Of a DNA stretch of 54,033 nucleotides, positions 1 through 13,600 are shown one piece after another. Position 1 is the first letter of the stretch; each line of letters begins with the position of its first letter. This stretch comes from an uncultured beta proteobacterium. Its GTDB lineage: Bacteria; Pseudomonadota; Gammaproteobacteria; Burkholderiales; Burkholderiaceae_C. Location of the stretch: the NCBI GenBank assembly GCA_903897925.1, contig CAIUDG010000054.1:1-54033 (forward strand), given 5' to 3'. Made by a program: the position numbers and the translations under genes. The notes below the pieces were generated by a model. That model did not search any database. It saw nothing but the letters and a program-made list of their open reading frames with translations, and had not been told where the DNA came from.

Positions 1-1660
1 CAGCACGTCACTATTGAGCGCATTGCTCGACAGCGTCACGCTGGCATTGCTGCTGCCGTCATACACCTTGTTGCTGGCGCTGGCGCTTACCGTCAGCGGC
101 GCCGGTGTGATGGTGGCGCTTGTCGTCGCGCTGCTGTTCTGCAAGCTGTAGTTGCCCGCGTCGGCACCAGCCAAGGCAATGCCGGAGACGCTCACCACTT
201 TACCAACGCCGGCATTCTTGTCAGCGAACAAGACCGCGCTGTCACTCAAAGTCAGCACATCACTGCCAATCTTGTTGCTCGACAAGGTCACGCTAGCGCT
301 GTTACTGCCGTCGTACACCTTGTTGATGCCGGTAGCGCTTACCGTCAGCGGTGCCGGTGTAATGGTGGCGCTTGTCGTCGCGCTGCTGTTCTGCAAGCTG
401 TAGTTGCCCGCGTCAGCACCACCCAGGGCAATGCCAGACACGCTCACCACTTTGCCAACGCCGACATTCTTGTCGGCGAACAAGGCCGCGCTGTCACTCA
501 GGGTCAGCACATCCCCATTGAGCGCATTGCTCGACAGCGTCACGCTGGCATTGCTGCTGCCGTCATACACCTTGTTGCTGGCGCTGGCGCTTACCGTCAG
601 CGCCGCCGGCGTAATGTTGGCGGTGGTCGTTATCGGGGAATTCTGCAGGCTGTAGTTGCCCGCATCAGCACCGCCCAGAACAATGCCGGAGATGCTGACC
701 ACTTTGCCGTTGCCAACATTCTTGTCGGCAAACGCGGCCGTGGGGACGCCCAACGTCAGTGCATCACCATTGAACGCATTGCTCGACAGCGTCACGCTGG
801 CGGATGTGCTGCCGTCGTACACCTTGTTGCCGGCCGTGGCCGCCACCGTCAGCAAGGCTGGTGTGATGTTGCCAAAGGCCGAGGCGCTGCTATTGACCGC
901 GTAGTTGCCAGCGTCGGGGCCGCTGATCGATATTCCGCTGACCCCGATGTATTTGTTGTTGCCAACATTTTTGTCCAGGAAATTGGCGCTGTAGCTGACG
1001 CTCAGCACATCACCTTGCAGCACGTTGTCGCTGATGCTGACGCTGGCCGCTGTGGTGGCGTCGTACACCTTGCTGGAGCCGGTGGCAGTCACTGTCAGCG
1101 TACGCGGCGTAGTGTCGGCGTGCAGACCCGTCACCGGAACCAGGTAGTAGTTGGACTGGTCGGCGCCAGACAGGGTGATGCCGGTCGCCGTCACCGGCTT
1201 GTTGGTGCCAACATTTTTGTTGTTGCCGTCGAACGTTCCGTTGGCGCTCACCAGGGCAATCTGGTCGCTGCCGAGCACGCCATTGGCCGAGGCCGCAGCG
1301 GTGCTCAACAGCACATTGCTGGTGCCGTCATAGACATTGTTGAGGGCAATCAAACCCACCACCGTCAGCGGTGCCTGGGTCACCACCCCGATATTCGCCG
1401 AGGCGCTGGATTGGCCCAGGGTGTAGCCATACACCGTGACCGCGCCATTGCTCTGCGTTGCAATGCCCAAGCCCGAGACTGTCACCGTCTTGCCGGTACC
1501 AACCCCTTTGGTGTCGTAGCTGCCGTTCAGCGGGTTGTTCAGCGTCACCACGTCGCCATCGATAGCACCGCTGGTGGCGCTGTAGTTGCTCGGCGCCAGC
1601 GTGGCGTTAACACCTGCGTCATAGACTTTTTGCACCGTTCCCACCAGCGTCGGCGTTATC
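1..1660 (-). repeat. YDG-domain tandem repeat array within tpsA
   Basis: At least seven units of about 84 residues (252 bases) contain a KVYDG or KVYDA core, then a DKNVG-type segment and a GADAGNYSL-type segment. Three consecutive units are exactly 252 bases apart. Bases 1-98 match 505-602 with only about three differences, so the highest identity is between units two apart (504 bases). The most distal units, at 1000-1660, are the most divergent. YDG repeats are known near the C-terminal part of large TPS and autotransporter-like adhesins, so the end of the protein is probably not far beyond the window. Confidence 0.85.
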
Positions 1661-4600
1661 ACCGGAGCCACGCTGTAGATGAAGCCGTCCTGGCCGGCGG
1701 TAGCGCCGGGCAGCGTGGATGCTAGGCTGGCGTTGTAGAGCTTGAACTGTGGCGCCAGTCCGCCGCGCTGGTCGTTGCGTGGGTCACTGGAATACACCAG
1801 CCAGCGGCCGCTGCCTGTGCTCAGCGCCGACGCACCCACGTTGTTGCTAAAGTTGCCGCTTGCCGCAGCCAGCAGGATGTTGGCGCCGCCGCTGGCAGCC
1901 ACTGCGCCATCTAGCACTATGTCGCCCGACAGCGCGCGCAAGTCGACATTGCCACTGCTGTTGATGCCACCCGCCGCCACCGTGACGGTGCCGGCATTGC
2001 GTACCGACAGGCCCGCATTGCCTAAGTTGCCGCTCACGCTGGCAATGTTGTTGCTGGCGTTGTTCAGTGTGGCGCCGGCGGCAGAAACAATATCCAGCGC
2101 GCCCATATTGACCGCGCCAACTGCATTCACCGTGCCACTGCCCGCCGTTACCGTAACCGGCAGACCGGCACTGCTGAGGCCACCCGCAAAGGTGACGTTG
2201 GCACCGGCCGCGTTGTTCTGCGTGGTATCCACCAACAGCGCCGCCAGCGCGGTCACGTCGCCGTTGAAGGCGATCACCGCACCCTGCGACTTGTAGCTGC
2301 CATGGGTAGTGGTGCTCTCACCATAGCTCTGCAGGCCCGAGGTCGTGACATTCTGCAGGTCCAGCGTTCCGCCAGGTCCGGTGATCAGCGAAGCCAGCGC
2401 CACCGCGTTGCCAACGTCGGCGCCAAATTGGGTCGCCCCACTGCTGGTCACGGCCAAGGCATGGGCGCCATCGACCGCGCCTGCGAAGCTGACCGAACCC
2501 GTGCCGGTGGCCACCGTGGTATCGCCAGCCAGCGTGGTAGTGCCGGCCACGCTGAAGGCGGCGTTGCTGGTCTGGTAGCTACCGCTCAGCGTGGCGTTTT
2601 CGCCATAGCTTTGGGCGCCTGTGGTGCGCACACCGGTGGCGCTGACGCTGCCGCCGGCATCGGTACTGAGGGAACTCAGGGCTACATTGCTGCCGACGTT
2701 GGCGGCAAAGGTGGTGGCCGCACTGCTGTTCACCACCAGCGCGTACGCGCCGTCCACGGTACCCGCGAAGGTCACGGCGCCACTGCCTGCGCTCACGGTG
2801 GTATCGCCCACCAGCGTGGTGTTGGCGCCAAAACGCACCGGCGCATTACCGGTCTGGTACTGGCCATTCACGCTGGCGTTGTCGCCATAACTCTGGGCAC
2901 CGGTGGTGGTGACATTGCGCAAGCTTACGCTGCCACCGGCGTCGGTGGTGAGCGAACTCAAGGGGGTCGTGCCGCCCACGTCAGCGGCGAAGGTGGTGGC
3001 GCCACTGCTGTTCACGGTCAGCGCGTAAGCACCATCCACGGTGCTGGCGAAACTGACTGCGCCGCTGCCCGCCGACACCACGCTGTCTGCGCCCAGTGTC
3101 ACCGGTCCGCTGTAAGTCTGCGTGCCGCTGCTGGTCACAACACCGGCATTGAGCGCGGTACTACCGGACACACCCAGCGTCGTCAGGCCGGTCAGGCTAT
3201 TGCTGGCCAGGCTGCCAAGCACCGCGTTAGCGTTGATGACCAGGGCATGGTTGTTGCCCAGCAGCGAGGCGCCGATGCTGACGCTGCTGGCGCTCAGCAG
3301 CGTATTGCTGCCCAGGCTCAGATTGTCATTAAAGGTCTGCGCCCCGGTGGTGCTGATTGCGGTCGTGTTGATAGCGGTGCTGCCAGCTGCGTCGGTGCTC
3401 AGGCTGGTCAGCGCGGTGGTGCCGCCAACGACACCGCCAAAGGTACTCACACCAGAGGCATTCAGCGCCAGCGCGAAGGCGCCGTCCACGCTACCGCCCA
3501 AGGTGATGTCACTGCCGCTCAAAACTGTGTCAGCGCCCAGCGTCAGTGCCTCACCATAGCTTTGCAGGCCGCTGGTATGCACCGCGCCACCGTTCAGCGC
3601 GGTGCTGCCAGCGCCGGCGATGGTGAGCGAATTCAGCGGCGTGCTGCTGCCCACGGGCGCCGCGAAAGTGGTCACGCCACTGCTGTTGACGGCCAGCGCT
3701 TGCGCGCCATCCACCGTCCCCATGAAACTGACGGCACCGCTGCCGGTCGTCACTGTGGTGTCACCGGCCAAGGTGCTGGCGCCGCCCACGCTCCAACCCG
3801 CATTGCTGGTCTGGTAGCTGCCATGCAGGCTGGCGTTGCCGCTGTAGCTTTGCGCTCCGCTGGTAGTCACACTGCCCAGGCTGACGCTGCCGCCGGAGAG
3901 CGTGCTCAAGGAAGCCAGCGCCGTGTTGCCGCCCACCGTCGCCGCAAACACTGTGGCGCCGGTGCTGTCCACACTCAGCGCATGCGCGCCATTCACAGCG
4001 CCACCAAAATTCACCGCGCCGCTGCCGGTATGCAGCGCGCTATCGCCTGCCAGGCTGGTGCTGCCGTTCAGGCTGATCGCGGCGTTGCTGGTCAGGTACG
4101 TGCCATTCAAGGTAGCGTTGCCGCCGTAGTTTTGCACGCCGCTGGTGCTTACGTTCACCAGGCTCACAGTAGCGCCGGCACTGGTGTTGATCGAGCTCAG
4201 GGGCGTCATGCCACCCACTGCAGACAGGAAGTTGACTGCGCCCTGGCTTTGCACGCTCAGATCAGCAGCGCCGTCCACGGTACCGGCAAAGCTCAGATTG
4301 CCGGCATTGGCCACTACCGACACCGCGCCACTGCCCAGGCTGATGGCGCCACTCAGGGTGTTGTTGCCACCCTGGTTGATCAACGCACCGGCAGCGCTGG
4401 CGCCGGTGCCGTTCAGCACCAAGGCGTCGGCAATGTTCAGCCCGCTGCCATTCAAAATCAGTTCTGCGCCGCTGGCCACGGTGGTGCCAGCTGCGGCACT
4501 GCCCAGGGCGGCGCTGTTGCTCACCGTCAGCGTGCCGCCGTTGATCAGCGTGGCACCGCTGTAACTGTTGCTGCCGCTCAGGGTCAAGGCGCCGCCGTTC

Positions 4601-7600
4601 AAAACAATCGATCCGCCGTTGCCCGACACCACACCGCTGATGCTGCCATCCGCCGCCGCCAGGGTCAGTGTGTTGGCACCCAGGTTCACCGCACCGGAGC
4701 CGGTAACGGTCGCCGTGCTGACGCCGTTCGAAGCAGACAGATCCAGCGTGCCGCTGTTGCGCACGCCACTGGTACTGGCCAGCGCGCCATCGGCCACCAC
4801 CGCCAGCGTGGCGCCGGTACCGATGATGGTTTGGCCGCTGTAGCTATTGGGCGCCGCGGCATTCAAGCTCAGCACACCCAGGCCCACTGTCTCCAGGTTG
4901 CCGCTACCCGAAGCCACGCCGCTCAGGCTGCTGGCACTGGCCGCGTCGACGCGCAGGAATGCGCCGCCAATCTGAACGTTGGCTGGTAGCGCAACGCCAG
5001 CGCCGGAACGCAAAATCGTGGCATTCGGCAAGGCCACGCTGCTGCTGGCGCTACCGACGGTCACGGCACCGGCGGCGCTGTCACCCACGGTGACATCGGT
5101 GAAGCCGGCAGCAATATTGGCCCACTGGGCCGCGTCAATGTTCAGCGCCCCGGCACCCCCGGCGACACCAATCGTGGTGCCGGCGGTTTTTTCATGCAGC
5201 GCCAGATGGCCGGTACCGGAAACGGTGCCGCCCAGCGCCAGCGTATCGGTGGCAAGCACCAGGTCGTGGCCAAGCGCAGAGATCGTCGATGCCGTGCTCA
5301 GCGAACCGGCGCTCAGGCTGGTCGATTGCGCCAGCGTCACAGCGTCGTTAAAGGTCAGCGCGCCACTGAAGTTGAGCGCCGCACCGCCGATGCTGGTGCT
5401 GCCGCCAGCGTCGGTGGTCAGCGCGGTCAGCGGACTCAGGCCGCCGACCAGACCACCAATGGTGGTCAGGCCCTGGCTGTTCAGGTTCAGGGCATGGGCT
5501 CCGTTGATGGCGCCATTCATGGCCAAGTCGGCGCTGCCGGTCGACAAGGTGGTGTCGGTGGCCAGCGTTACCGCGGTTGCGCTGCCAAACTGCAGCGGCG
5601 CGTTTTGCGTTTGCACGGTGCCGGCCAGCACTGCGCTGGACGGACCATTCAAGGTCAGGCCCGCCGTAAAGGTGCTGACATCGCTGGCCAGCGTGCCCAG
5701 CGTCAACGTACCGGTGTTCACAAACGTCGCCGCATTGCTCACCGTGCCGCCGGCCAGCAGCGCCACGCTGTAGGGCTTGTTGGCAGTGTTCAGCGTGTTC
5801 GCGGTCAGCGCGCCGTCAAAAGTAATGCTTCCGGTGCTGTCCGTCAGGGTGACGGTGTCAGCGGCTACCGTGCCAGTAAAGGTGGTGCCAGCCGACTGTG
5901 CCAGCGTCAGCGTGCCGATGTTGGTGCCCAGCGCGCCGCCGACGGTGACAGCACCGCTGGCATTAATCAGCAGATTGGCGGCCGCACCAGCGGCTGTGCC
6001 GCTGATCGCGCCGGTCGCTACCGTGCTGCCGTGCAAGCTCAGGGTGTCGCCATTGGCGATCACAATAGCAGCGCTGGAAATCGCGCCGCCGTTGAGGCTG
6101 TCGATGCTGCCCTGGGCATTCAGGGCCCCGGTGTTCACCGCCCCGGCCAACGCATTCAGCGTGCCGCTCAGGTTGGTCGTCGCAAAGTTCAGGTTACCGG
6201 CGCTGGCGCTCACGGTGCCCTGCACCGTGGTATCGCCCGCAGTGTGTGTGGCACCGTTGGCAAAACCGGTGCTGCCCAGCGTCAGCAAGCCGCTGTTGCT
6301 GAAGGTGGTCGCCGCCGTCACCGCATTGGCATTGCCATGCAAGGCAATGTCGTAGGCTGCTGCCGCTGTGTTCAGGCGGTTCAGCACCAGGTTGCCGGCT
6401 ACCGTAATGGCCCCGGTCTGTGCCATGTCACCCAGGGTCAGCGCATGTCCGGCGCCGCCGCCGTCGGTCACCGACGCCAGCGCAATGCTGCCGGAACCCG
6501 AGGTCAGGGTGGTGTCCGCAGTCAGGGTGCTGGCACCCAGCGCGATCGCCGCGTTGCTGCTGGCCAATGTTCCGGCCAGGCTGGTGCCAGCGCTGCCGAC
6601 CGTGTTGACGCCTCCAGTGAAGGTGCTGGTGTCGCTGCTGTGGCTGCCCAGTTGCACCGAGCCGCTGTTGGCAAAGGTGGTCGCATTGCTAACCGTGCCG
6701 CCGCCCAGCAGCGCTACGCTGTAGGGCTTGCTGGCAGTGTTCAGCGTGTTCGCGGTCAGCGCGCCGTCAAAAGTAATGCTGCCAGTGCTGTCCGTCAGGG
6801 TGACGGTGTCGGCGGCTACCGTGCCAGTAAAGGTGGTGCCAGCCGACTGTGCCAGCGTCAGCGTGCCGATGTTGGTACCCAGCGCGCCGCCGACGGTGAC
6901 AGCACCGCTGGCGTTAATCAGCAGATTGGCGGCTGTGCCGCTGATCGCGCCGGTCGCTACCGTGCTGCCCTGCAAGCTCAGGGTGTCGCCATTGGCAATC
7001 ACGATATTGCCGCTGGAAATCGCTCCGCCACTGAGGCTGTCTGCCGTACCCAGGGCGTCCAATGCCCCGGTGCGGATGGCACCGCTGGTGCTCAGGCTGC
7101 CGTTCAACTGGGTCAGCGCCACCGCGCTGGTGTCGATGCTGGCAGCATTGACATTGCCCAGATTGGCCTGCGCTGCCGAGGCAATCGCCACTGCGCCCAC
7201 TGCGCCGTTGGCGCCGGCACCGACGGCACCATGGAAACTCACCACGCCGGCGCTACCGGCGCTGATCGTCATGCCTTGCGCCACGCCCAGGCTGGCGTTG
7301 TCCACCGCAGCATCAAAGGACACATTGGCGCCGGTGGCGCTGTTGCCACCGTTGGTGGTGTCCACCACCAGGGCGCCGCCGAGTGCCAGAGGGCCGGCAA
7401 AATCAATCGCCGCACCCTGGCTGACATAGCTGCTGTGCGTGGTGATGCTGCCGGTATAGGTCTGCGTACCCACGGTGGCCACGTCGTGCAGGCTCAGGTT
7501 GGCGCCGCTGGCAGCAATGCTGCTCAGGGGCGTCTGCCCACCCACCACGCCGCTCAGCACCAGATCGCCTGCGCCGGCCGCCAGGGTCAGCGCATGGGCG

Positions 7601-10600
7601 CCGTCGACCGCGCCGCTCAGGCTCAGGCCGACCCCGTTCAGGGTTGTATCCGCAGCCAGCAGCACCGGACCGGAGACCGATACCGAGCCCGCCGCAGCCG
7701 TCACACTGGACAGCGAAACCGCCGCACCGCCCAGCACCACGTTGCCCGCACTGGCCTGCAGTGTCGGGGTGGCACCAGCCGACAGCACGCCGACATTCAG
7801 GTGGTTGCTGGCGCTGGCATGAACGCCGTTGGCGAAGCCCAACGCGCCGGCGCCGCCACCCGTTGCAAAGTTGATGTCATGCGAACCGGTGATAGTGACC
7901 GGTCCAGCCGCACTGCCAAAATTCAGCGCCGACAAATAAATGTCGCCGCCACCGGTGGTGCTGAAATTGCTGGCGCTGGCACTGACCATGTTGAGTGCCG
8001 CCTGGTTCAGAACCAAACCGGACACCCCGCCACTGGCGTCATTGCTCAGCTGCAACAGCTCGCCGCCGGTGGCGCTGATGCTGGTCGCTGCGGCGCCACT
8101 GTTGACGGCCGCCGCCAGACCCAGCCCCACCGCCGAGGACAGGGTAATCGCCTGGCCGGAGCTGTTCAGGCCGACCACATTGCTGCCACCATCGAAGGGC
8201 GCAATGGTGCTGACCTGCACCGTGCCGGCGTTGGGCGCGCTCTGGGTGCCCGCAAAATTCAGCGTCAGCGCACCTCCGCTCAGGTTCGCCGCCACGCTGT
8301 CCACCTGGTTTGCCAGGCTGAAGTTCACCGCCCCCACGCCACGAATCACCAGTTGTTGCGCGTTGAGGTTGCCACTGGTTTGCGATGCACCGGCAGCCAG
8401 GTCCAGCAGGACTTGCGATCCGGTCACATTGCCCAGCGCCAGGGCGCTGCTGTCGGCCAATTGCACATTCATGCCAGGTGCGTTGACGGACACCGTGCCG
8501 CCGAAACTGTTGCTGGCATTGGCCAGCACCAGGGTGCCGTGACCGGCAATGCCCGAGGTGCTGTTGGCTGCGCTGGCCTGCACCGTGAAGTTGACGTCAT
8601 GCGCCAGGCTCAGTGCGCCGCTCTCGACGATACCGGTGGCGTTGGCAACACCGGAATTGGCATAGGCGCCTGCCGTGGTAATGCGCAGGGCACCACCAAT
8701 GTGGTTGGCCTGCGTCAAGGTCACGGCGGCACTGTTGGCCACCGCAGAAATGCTCTGTCCACCGGCACCGCTGATGATGTTGATCGGCGTGCCGCTGGCC
8801 AGTTCGGCGGCGCTGATGGAGCCGGCATTGTTGACGATGGTGGTGCCGTTGTTGACCGACGCCACCAGGTTGCCACCGGACATCGACAGCGTGATGATGC
8901 CGTTCAGGTCAATCACATTCGGGCTGACGCCACCGGAGGCACCGCCACCGAAGTAGTTGGTACTGTGCGTGCCCTGCACCAGCTGGCCGTGGGCGGTATT
9001 CAAATTGCCACCCACGCGCAACCAGGCGTCCACATTGGCGCCGTTGGCGTTCACCACCTGGGTGATCGGGCCGCTGCTGTCGAGCGTGAAGTCGCCCGCC
9101 ACCATGGTGTTACCGAGCAAGGTGCCGCCACTGGCGGCATTGGTCAGCAACACGTTGCCGGCGTTGTAGGCGGTGGTGTCGATGGTCAGGCTGCCGTTCA
9201 GGGTGATCAGCGTGCTGGCGCTGGCCTGCGTCAGGGCGCCGCCGGTCGTCAGGCTGACCGCCGAGCTGCCGCTGCCGTCACTCAGGCCGTTCAGCGTGGC
9301 CGAGTTGTCGGCATTGCTGACGCTGCCCAGCGCCAGACCGGTGCTGTCGACCAAGGTCAGCGCGGCACCGCCGCTCAGGCTGGCGGCCAGCGTGGTGATG
9401 GCGTTGCCGGGGTTGTTCAACAGCACGTCACCGGAGGACTGGATGCCCAGATTGCCGACGTTGATCGGCGCGCTCTGGGTGATGGCGCCAGCGCCGGTTT
9501 TGCTGGTGCTCAGGTACAGCGATGCCAGCGCATGCGTGCCACCTACCGCGCCATTGAAGGCGATCGCGCCGGCACCGGCATTGACACTCAGATTGCGTGC
9601 GGTGCTGTCGCTGTCCAGCGTGCCGGAGAAGGTCACGCCAACGCCCGTCAGCGTGCTGTCGGCGGCCAGGGTCACCGCGCCGCCGTAGCTTTGCGTGCCG
9701 CTGCTGCTGATGTTGCTGGTGTGAATTGCAGTGCTGCCGCTCACCGCCAGGGTACTTAGGCCTGTCACCGTGTTGCTGCTGGCGTTGCCGAATACGGCGT
9801 TGCCGGTGATAGCCAGGCTGTGCGTGGCACCGCTGACGGTACCGCCAGTGGTGATGGTGCTGCCGCTGAGCTGCGTATCGGCGCCTAGCGCCAGGTTGTC
9901 GTTGTAGGTCTGGGCGCCGCTGGTGCTGATGGCGCCGCCGTTGACGGCAGTGCTACCTGTGGCACCGGTGGTCAGACTGGTCAGTGCGGTAGTGCCGCCA
10001 ACCGCCGCCGCAAACGTCGTGGCGCCCGAGGCATTCAGCGTCAGGTCATGTGCGCCGTTGACGGTCGAAGTAAACGTCAGGTTGCTGGCGCTGAGCACCG
10101 CGTTAGCGCCCAGGGTCACGGCGTCCCCGTAGACCTGGGCGGCGCTGGTGCTCACGCTGCCGCCATTGATCGCCGTTGTACCTGCCGCATCGGTGCTGAC
10201 GCTGGTGGCCGTCACGGCGCCATTGAAACTGGTGCTGCCGGAGCTGTTCACCACCAGCGCGCCAAGCGCTGCGTTGACACCGCCGCCGACTGCGCCGTTG
10301 AAGGTCACGGCGCCACTGCCGGCGTTCACCGTCAGGGCATCGGCGCCACCGGCAATCGAATCCAGCGTGCTGCCAAAGGTGACGGCACCGTTGCTGGTGG
10401 TCAGCAGCGTGCCCGCACCCAGCGTCACCGGACCGCTATAGGTCTGTGCGCCGCTGCTGGTAATGGTGTTGGTGTTGATGGCGGTGCTGCCGCTGACCGA
10501 CAGCGTGCTCAGTCCGGTCACGGTATCGGCAATGGCGTTGCCGAACACGGCATTGCCGGTGATGGCCAGGGCGTGGCTGTTACCCACCAGCGTGCCTTGG

Positions 10601-13600
10601 GTGCTCAGCGTGCTGGCGCTCAGGCTGGTATCCGCGCCCAGCGTGACATTGTCGGCATAGGACTGGGTGCCGCTGGTGCTGACGGCGCCGCCATTGATGG
10701 CCGTGCTGCCGCCGGCATCGGTGGCCACCGAAGCGGCACTGACGCTGCCCCCCAGGGTGGTCGTGCCCTGGCTGTTGATGACCAGGTGGTTCAGGGCGGC
10801 GCTGGCGCCGACATTGCCGTTGAAGCTGACATCACCGCTACCGGCGGTAACGGTCAGGCTGCGTGGCGTGCCAGCGCTGTCGCTGTTCAAGCTGCTGGCG
10901 AAAGTCACATTGCCGCTGCCACTGCCCGGATTCAGCACCACGTCCGCGCCATACAGCACGGCCGGGCCACTGACCAGAATATTGCCGCCGCTGCCGCCAA
11001 GGCCACTGCCGGTGCTGACACCTCCGCCCAGGCGCACGCTGGAGCCGCTCAGGCTCACCGCGCCACCGGCCAGATTGCCAATGCCGGCTGCCGTGATCGT
11101 GCTGCTGGTCAGCACGCCACCGGCATTCAGCGTCACGCTGCCGCCGTTGGCCACTGCCGCATTGGCGTCACCGCTGCTGTTGATGCTGCCGACGCTGATG
11201 GCGCCCGCGCCATTGGTCGCAATATTGACGTTGCCACCGCTCTCATAGGTGACCCCCGCCACATTGATGCTGCCCTGGGTGGACAGGGTCACGCCGCTGG
11301 AATTGAAGCTGGCCAAGCCGGTCGCGGAGAATGCGCCACCCAAGGTGGTGATCGGTTGCACCGCCGACACAGCAACGCCACTGGCGCCGATGTCGATGGC
11401 ACCGCCCTGGGTGCTCAAACCATTCACGCCGCCCACGGCGCCCACCGTGTAGGCAGCGCCGGCACGGTAACTGAAGCCCTGGCCGGCACCGCTGATGGCG
11501 GCGGCGACAAAGTCGGCGGCGTTGCCGGTATCGAGCAGCGCCGACGCATTCGCCGAGCTGACCTGCAGGTAACCAGCGTTGATGGCATGCCCGGTACCGC
11601 TGGCCTGACTGACAGCGCCCGAAGCCGCCAGCAATGCCACCGTGCCGCTGGCGCCTACCGCGCCGGTGCCGTCCTGGGCCCCGCCGCGCGCTGTGATGAC
11701 ACCGCCAACGGTCAGCGTGCTGCCGGTCGTCGTCAGCGTAATGGTGCCGGCGGCACCGCCGTTGCCATTGGTTGAGGCGGCGGCATTGCTGCCGGAAGTA
11801 TTGAAGTTGCCCACCAACAGATTGCCGGCTGCTGCCGCACCGGTAGTGGTCAGGGTGACGGCGCCACCGGCCGTGCCGGCGACGGCACTGCGCGTGTCAA
11901 TGGTGTAGCCGGTGGTCGTGATGCTCGGTGCCAGTGCCGTGATGGACGCACCACCACTGGTAACACCGGTGATGCCGCCCACCGCGCCCACCGCCAGGGC
12001 CTGGCTGCTGGCAAAGTTCACCACGCCGGTGGCGTTGGAGGCCAGCGTCGCCACTTGGTTGATAGGCACACCGGAAACGGCGTTGTTGAGCGTGAAGCTG
12101 CCACTGCCGGACAGTGCCAGGCCGCTGGAGACGATCGGGCCGGTTTCGGTCACGGCGCCGCCGGCTGATAGCACGCTGTAGCCGCCGGTTTCAACGTCGG
12201 TGACGCTGAAGCCGTTGCTGTCGGTGTAATGGATGTTGCCGCTGCCGGCACTGCTGCCGGTGTTGGCGCTATCGGCGGCGTTGCGCACTTTGAGCGTCAG
12301 GCTCGCCACATCGTTGCCGGCAGCGGTCAGGGAAATATCGGCGCCGCTGTTGTTCAGGGTTTTTACCGTCAGTGCATTCGCCACCACGGTACCGGTACCA
12401 CCGCTGGAGTCGGTGGTGATGGCGCCGCCGGCGGTCAGCGTGGCATTGCCCGCAGTCTGCACTTGGCGCACCGCCACGCCGTCCAGGTCGCTGTACACAA
12501 TGGTGCCGGTGCCAGCGGCGCTGCCGCCGACATTGAGCGCGCGCAGCGTCACATAGGCCACGTTGTCATTGGCGTTGGCAATCGTGATGTTGCCGTTGTT
12601 ACTGGCCACCACCGTCAGCGCGTTGCCGGTGATTGCCGAGCCCGCGCCCTGCTGCACCGTACCCGCGGCATTCACGGTCACATCGCCCGAGGTGCTGCTG
12701 ATATTGGCCAGATCGGCGGTACCGCCCGAGCTGATCGAAATCGCACCGGAGGCGGTCTGGTAGCTGAAGTACTGGCCCATCACGAAGCCGCCGCTGCCGG
12801 AGGCCGTCACCGAGATGGTGCCGGCACCCGCAGTCTGCAGTTTCAGCGGGCTGCCGGGCGATCCGGTGGAGTGGATTACGGTGGCACCGCTGACCGACAG
12901 GTTGCCGGAGCTCGACACAATGCTGTTGGTCAGGCTGGCCTGGGTGCCGGCCTGCACCGTGACGTTGCCGGCGCCGGTGGTGATCAGGTTATTCACCTGC
13001 ACGTTGCCATTGCTGCCGCTGCCGCCCGCCACCAACGTGACACTGCCAGCACCGGTCGTCAGGTTGCCGGGGGTGGACAGATTGCCATTCAGGGAACGGA
13101 AGTCGATGTTGCCGGTGGTGGTGGTCAGGCTTTCCGGTGTCAGTACCAGGTTGGTGCCAGCCCAGGCCGTGATCGAGGTGCTGGCCGCCAGCTTGCCGGT
13201 CAGCGCATTCATGCTGAGCTGGGTCGCGTCCTGCACCGAGACCTGGCTGCCGGTCGAGTTCACCGTCACCTGGCCGGTGAAATTGTTGAGCGCGCTGAAC
13301 AGGTTGATGTTGCCGCTGCCGCCATAAATTTCTGCGGTGGTGGTGCTCAGCGTGGAAGCATTTGTTTGCGACACGCCAACGCCCTTGAGCACCAGATCGA
13401 AACCGGCCGCATTGATGTTGTAAGCGCCCAGGTTGAGCAAACCGTCCGAGGTTTCAATGTCGCTGGCGGCGCCCAGCGTCACATTGCCGCTGAGTGCCAG
13501 GCCGGCGGTGCCGGCCCCGCCCTGGTCCTTCAGGGTCAGGGCGCCGGTGGTGACAAACGGCCCCAGGTTGTCGAGCTTGCTGTAGTTCAGCGTCACCACG

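Noticed and set aside
1..1660. Possible CRISPR array because of regular 252-base periodicity
   Set aside because: Units are coding YDG protein repeats in frame with tpsA, far longer than CRISPR repeats and without unique spacers.
2302..4989. Plus-strand ORF of 895 residues (His/Gln/Arg/Ala-rich) opposite tpsA
   Set aside because: It is the antisense shadow of the adhesin's repetitive, high-GC coding frame; it has no recognisable domain and no ribosome-binding site.
5727..7042. Possible insertion sequence because of the near-identical 370-base copies
   Set aside because: No transposase, terminal inverted repeats or target-site duplications; the frame continues through both copies.
5194..9759. 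Plus-strand ORF of 1,521 residues opposite tpsA
   Set aside because: Composition bias of the opposite strand keeps this frame open. It follows the repeats of tpsA exactly, which an independent gene would not.
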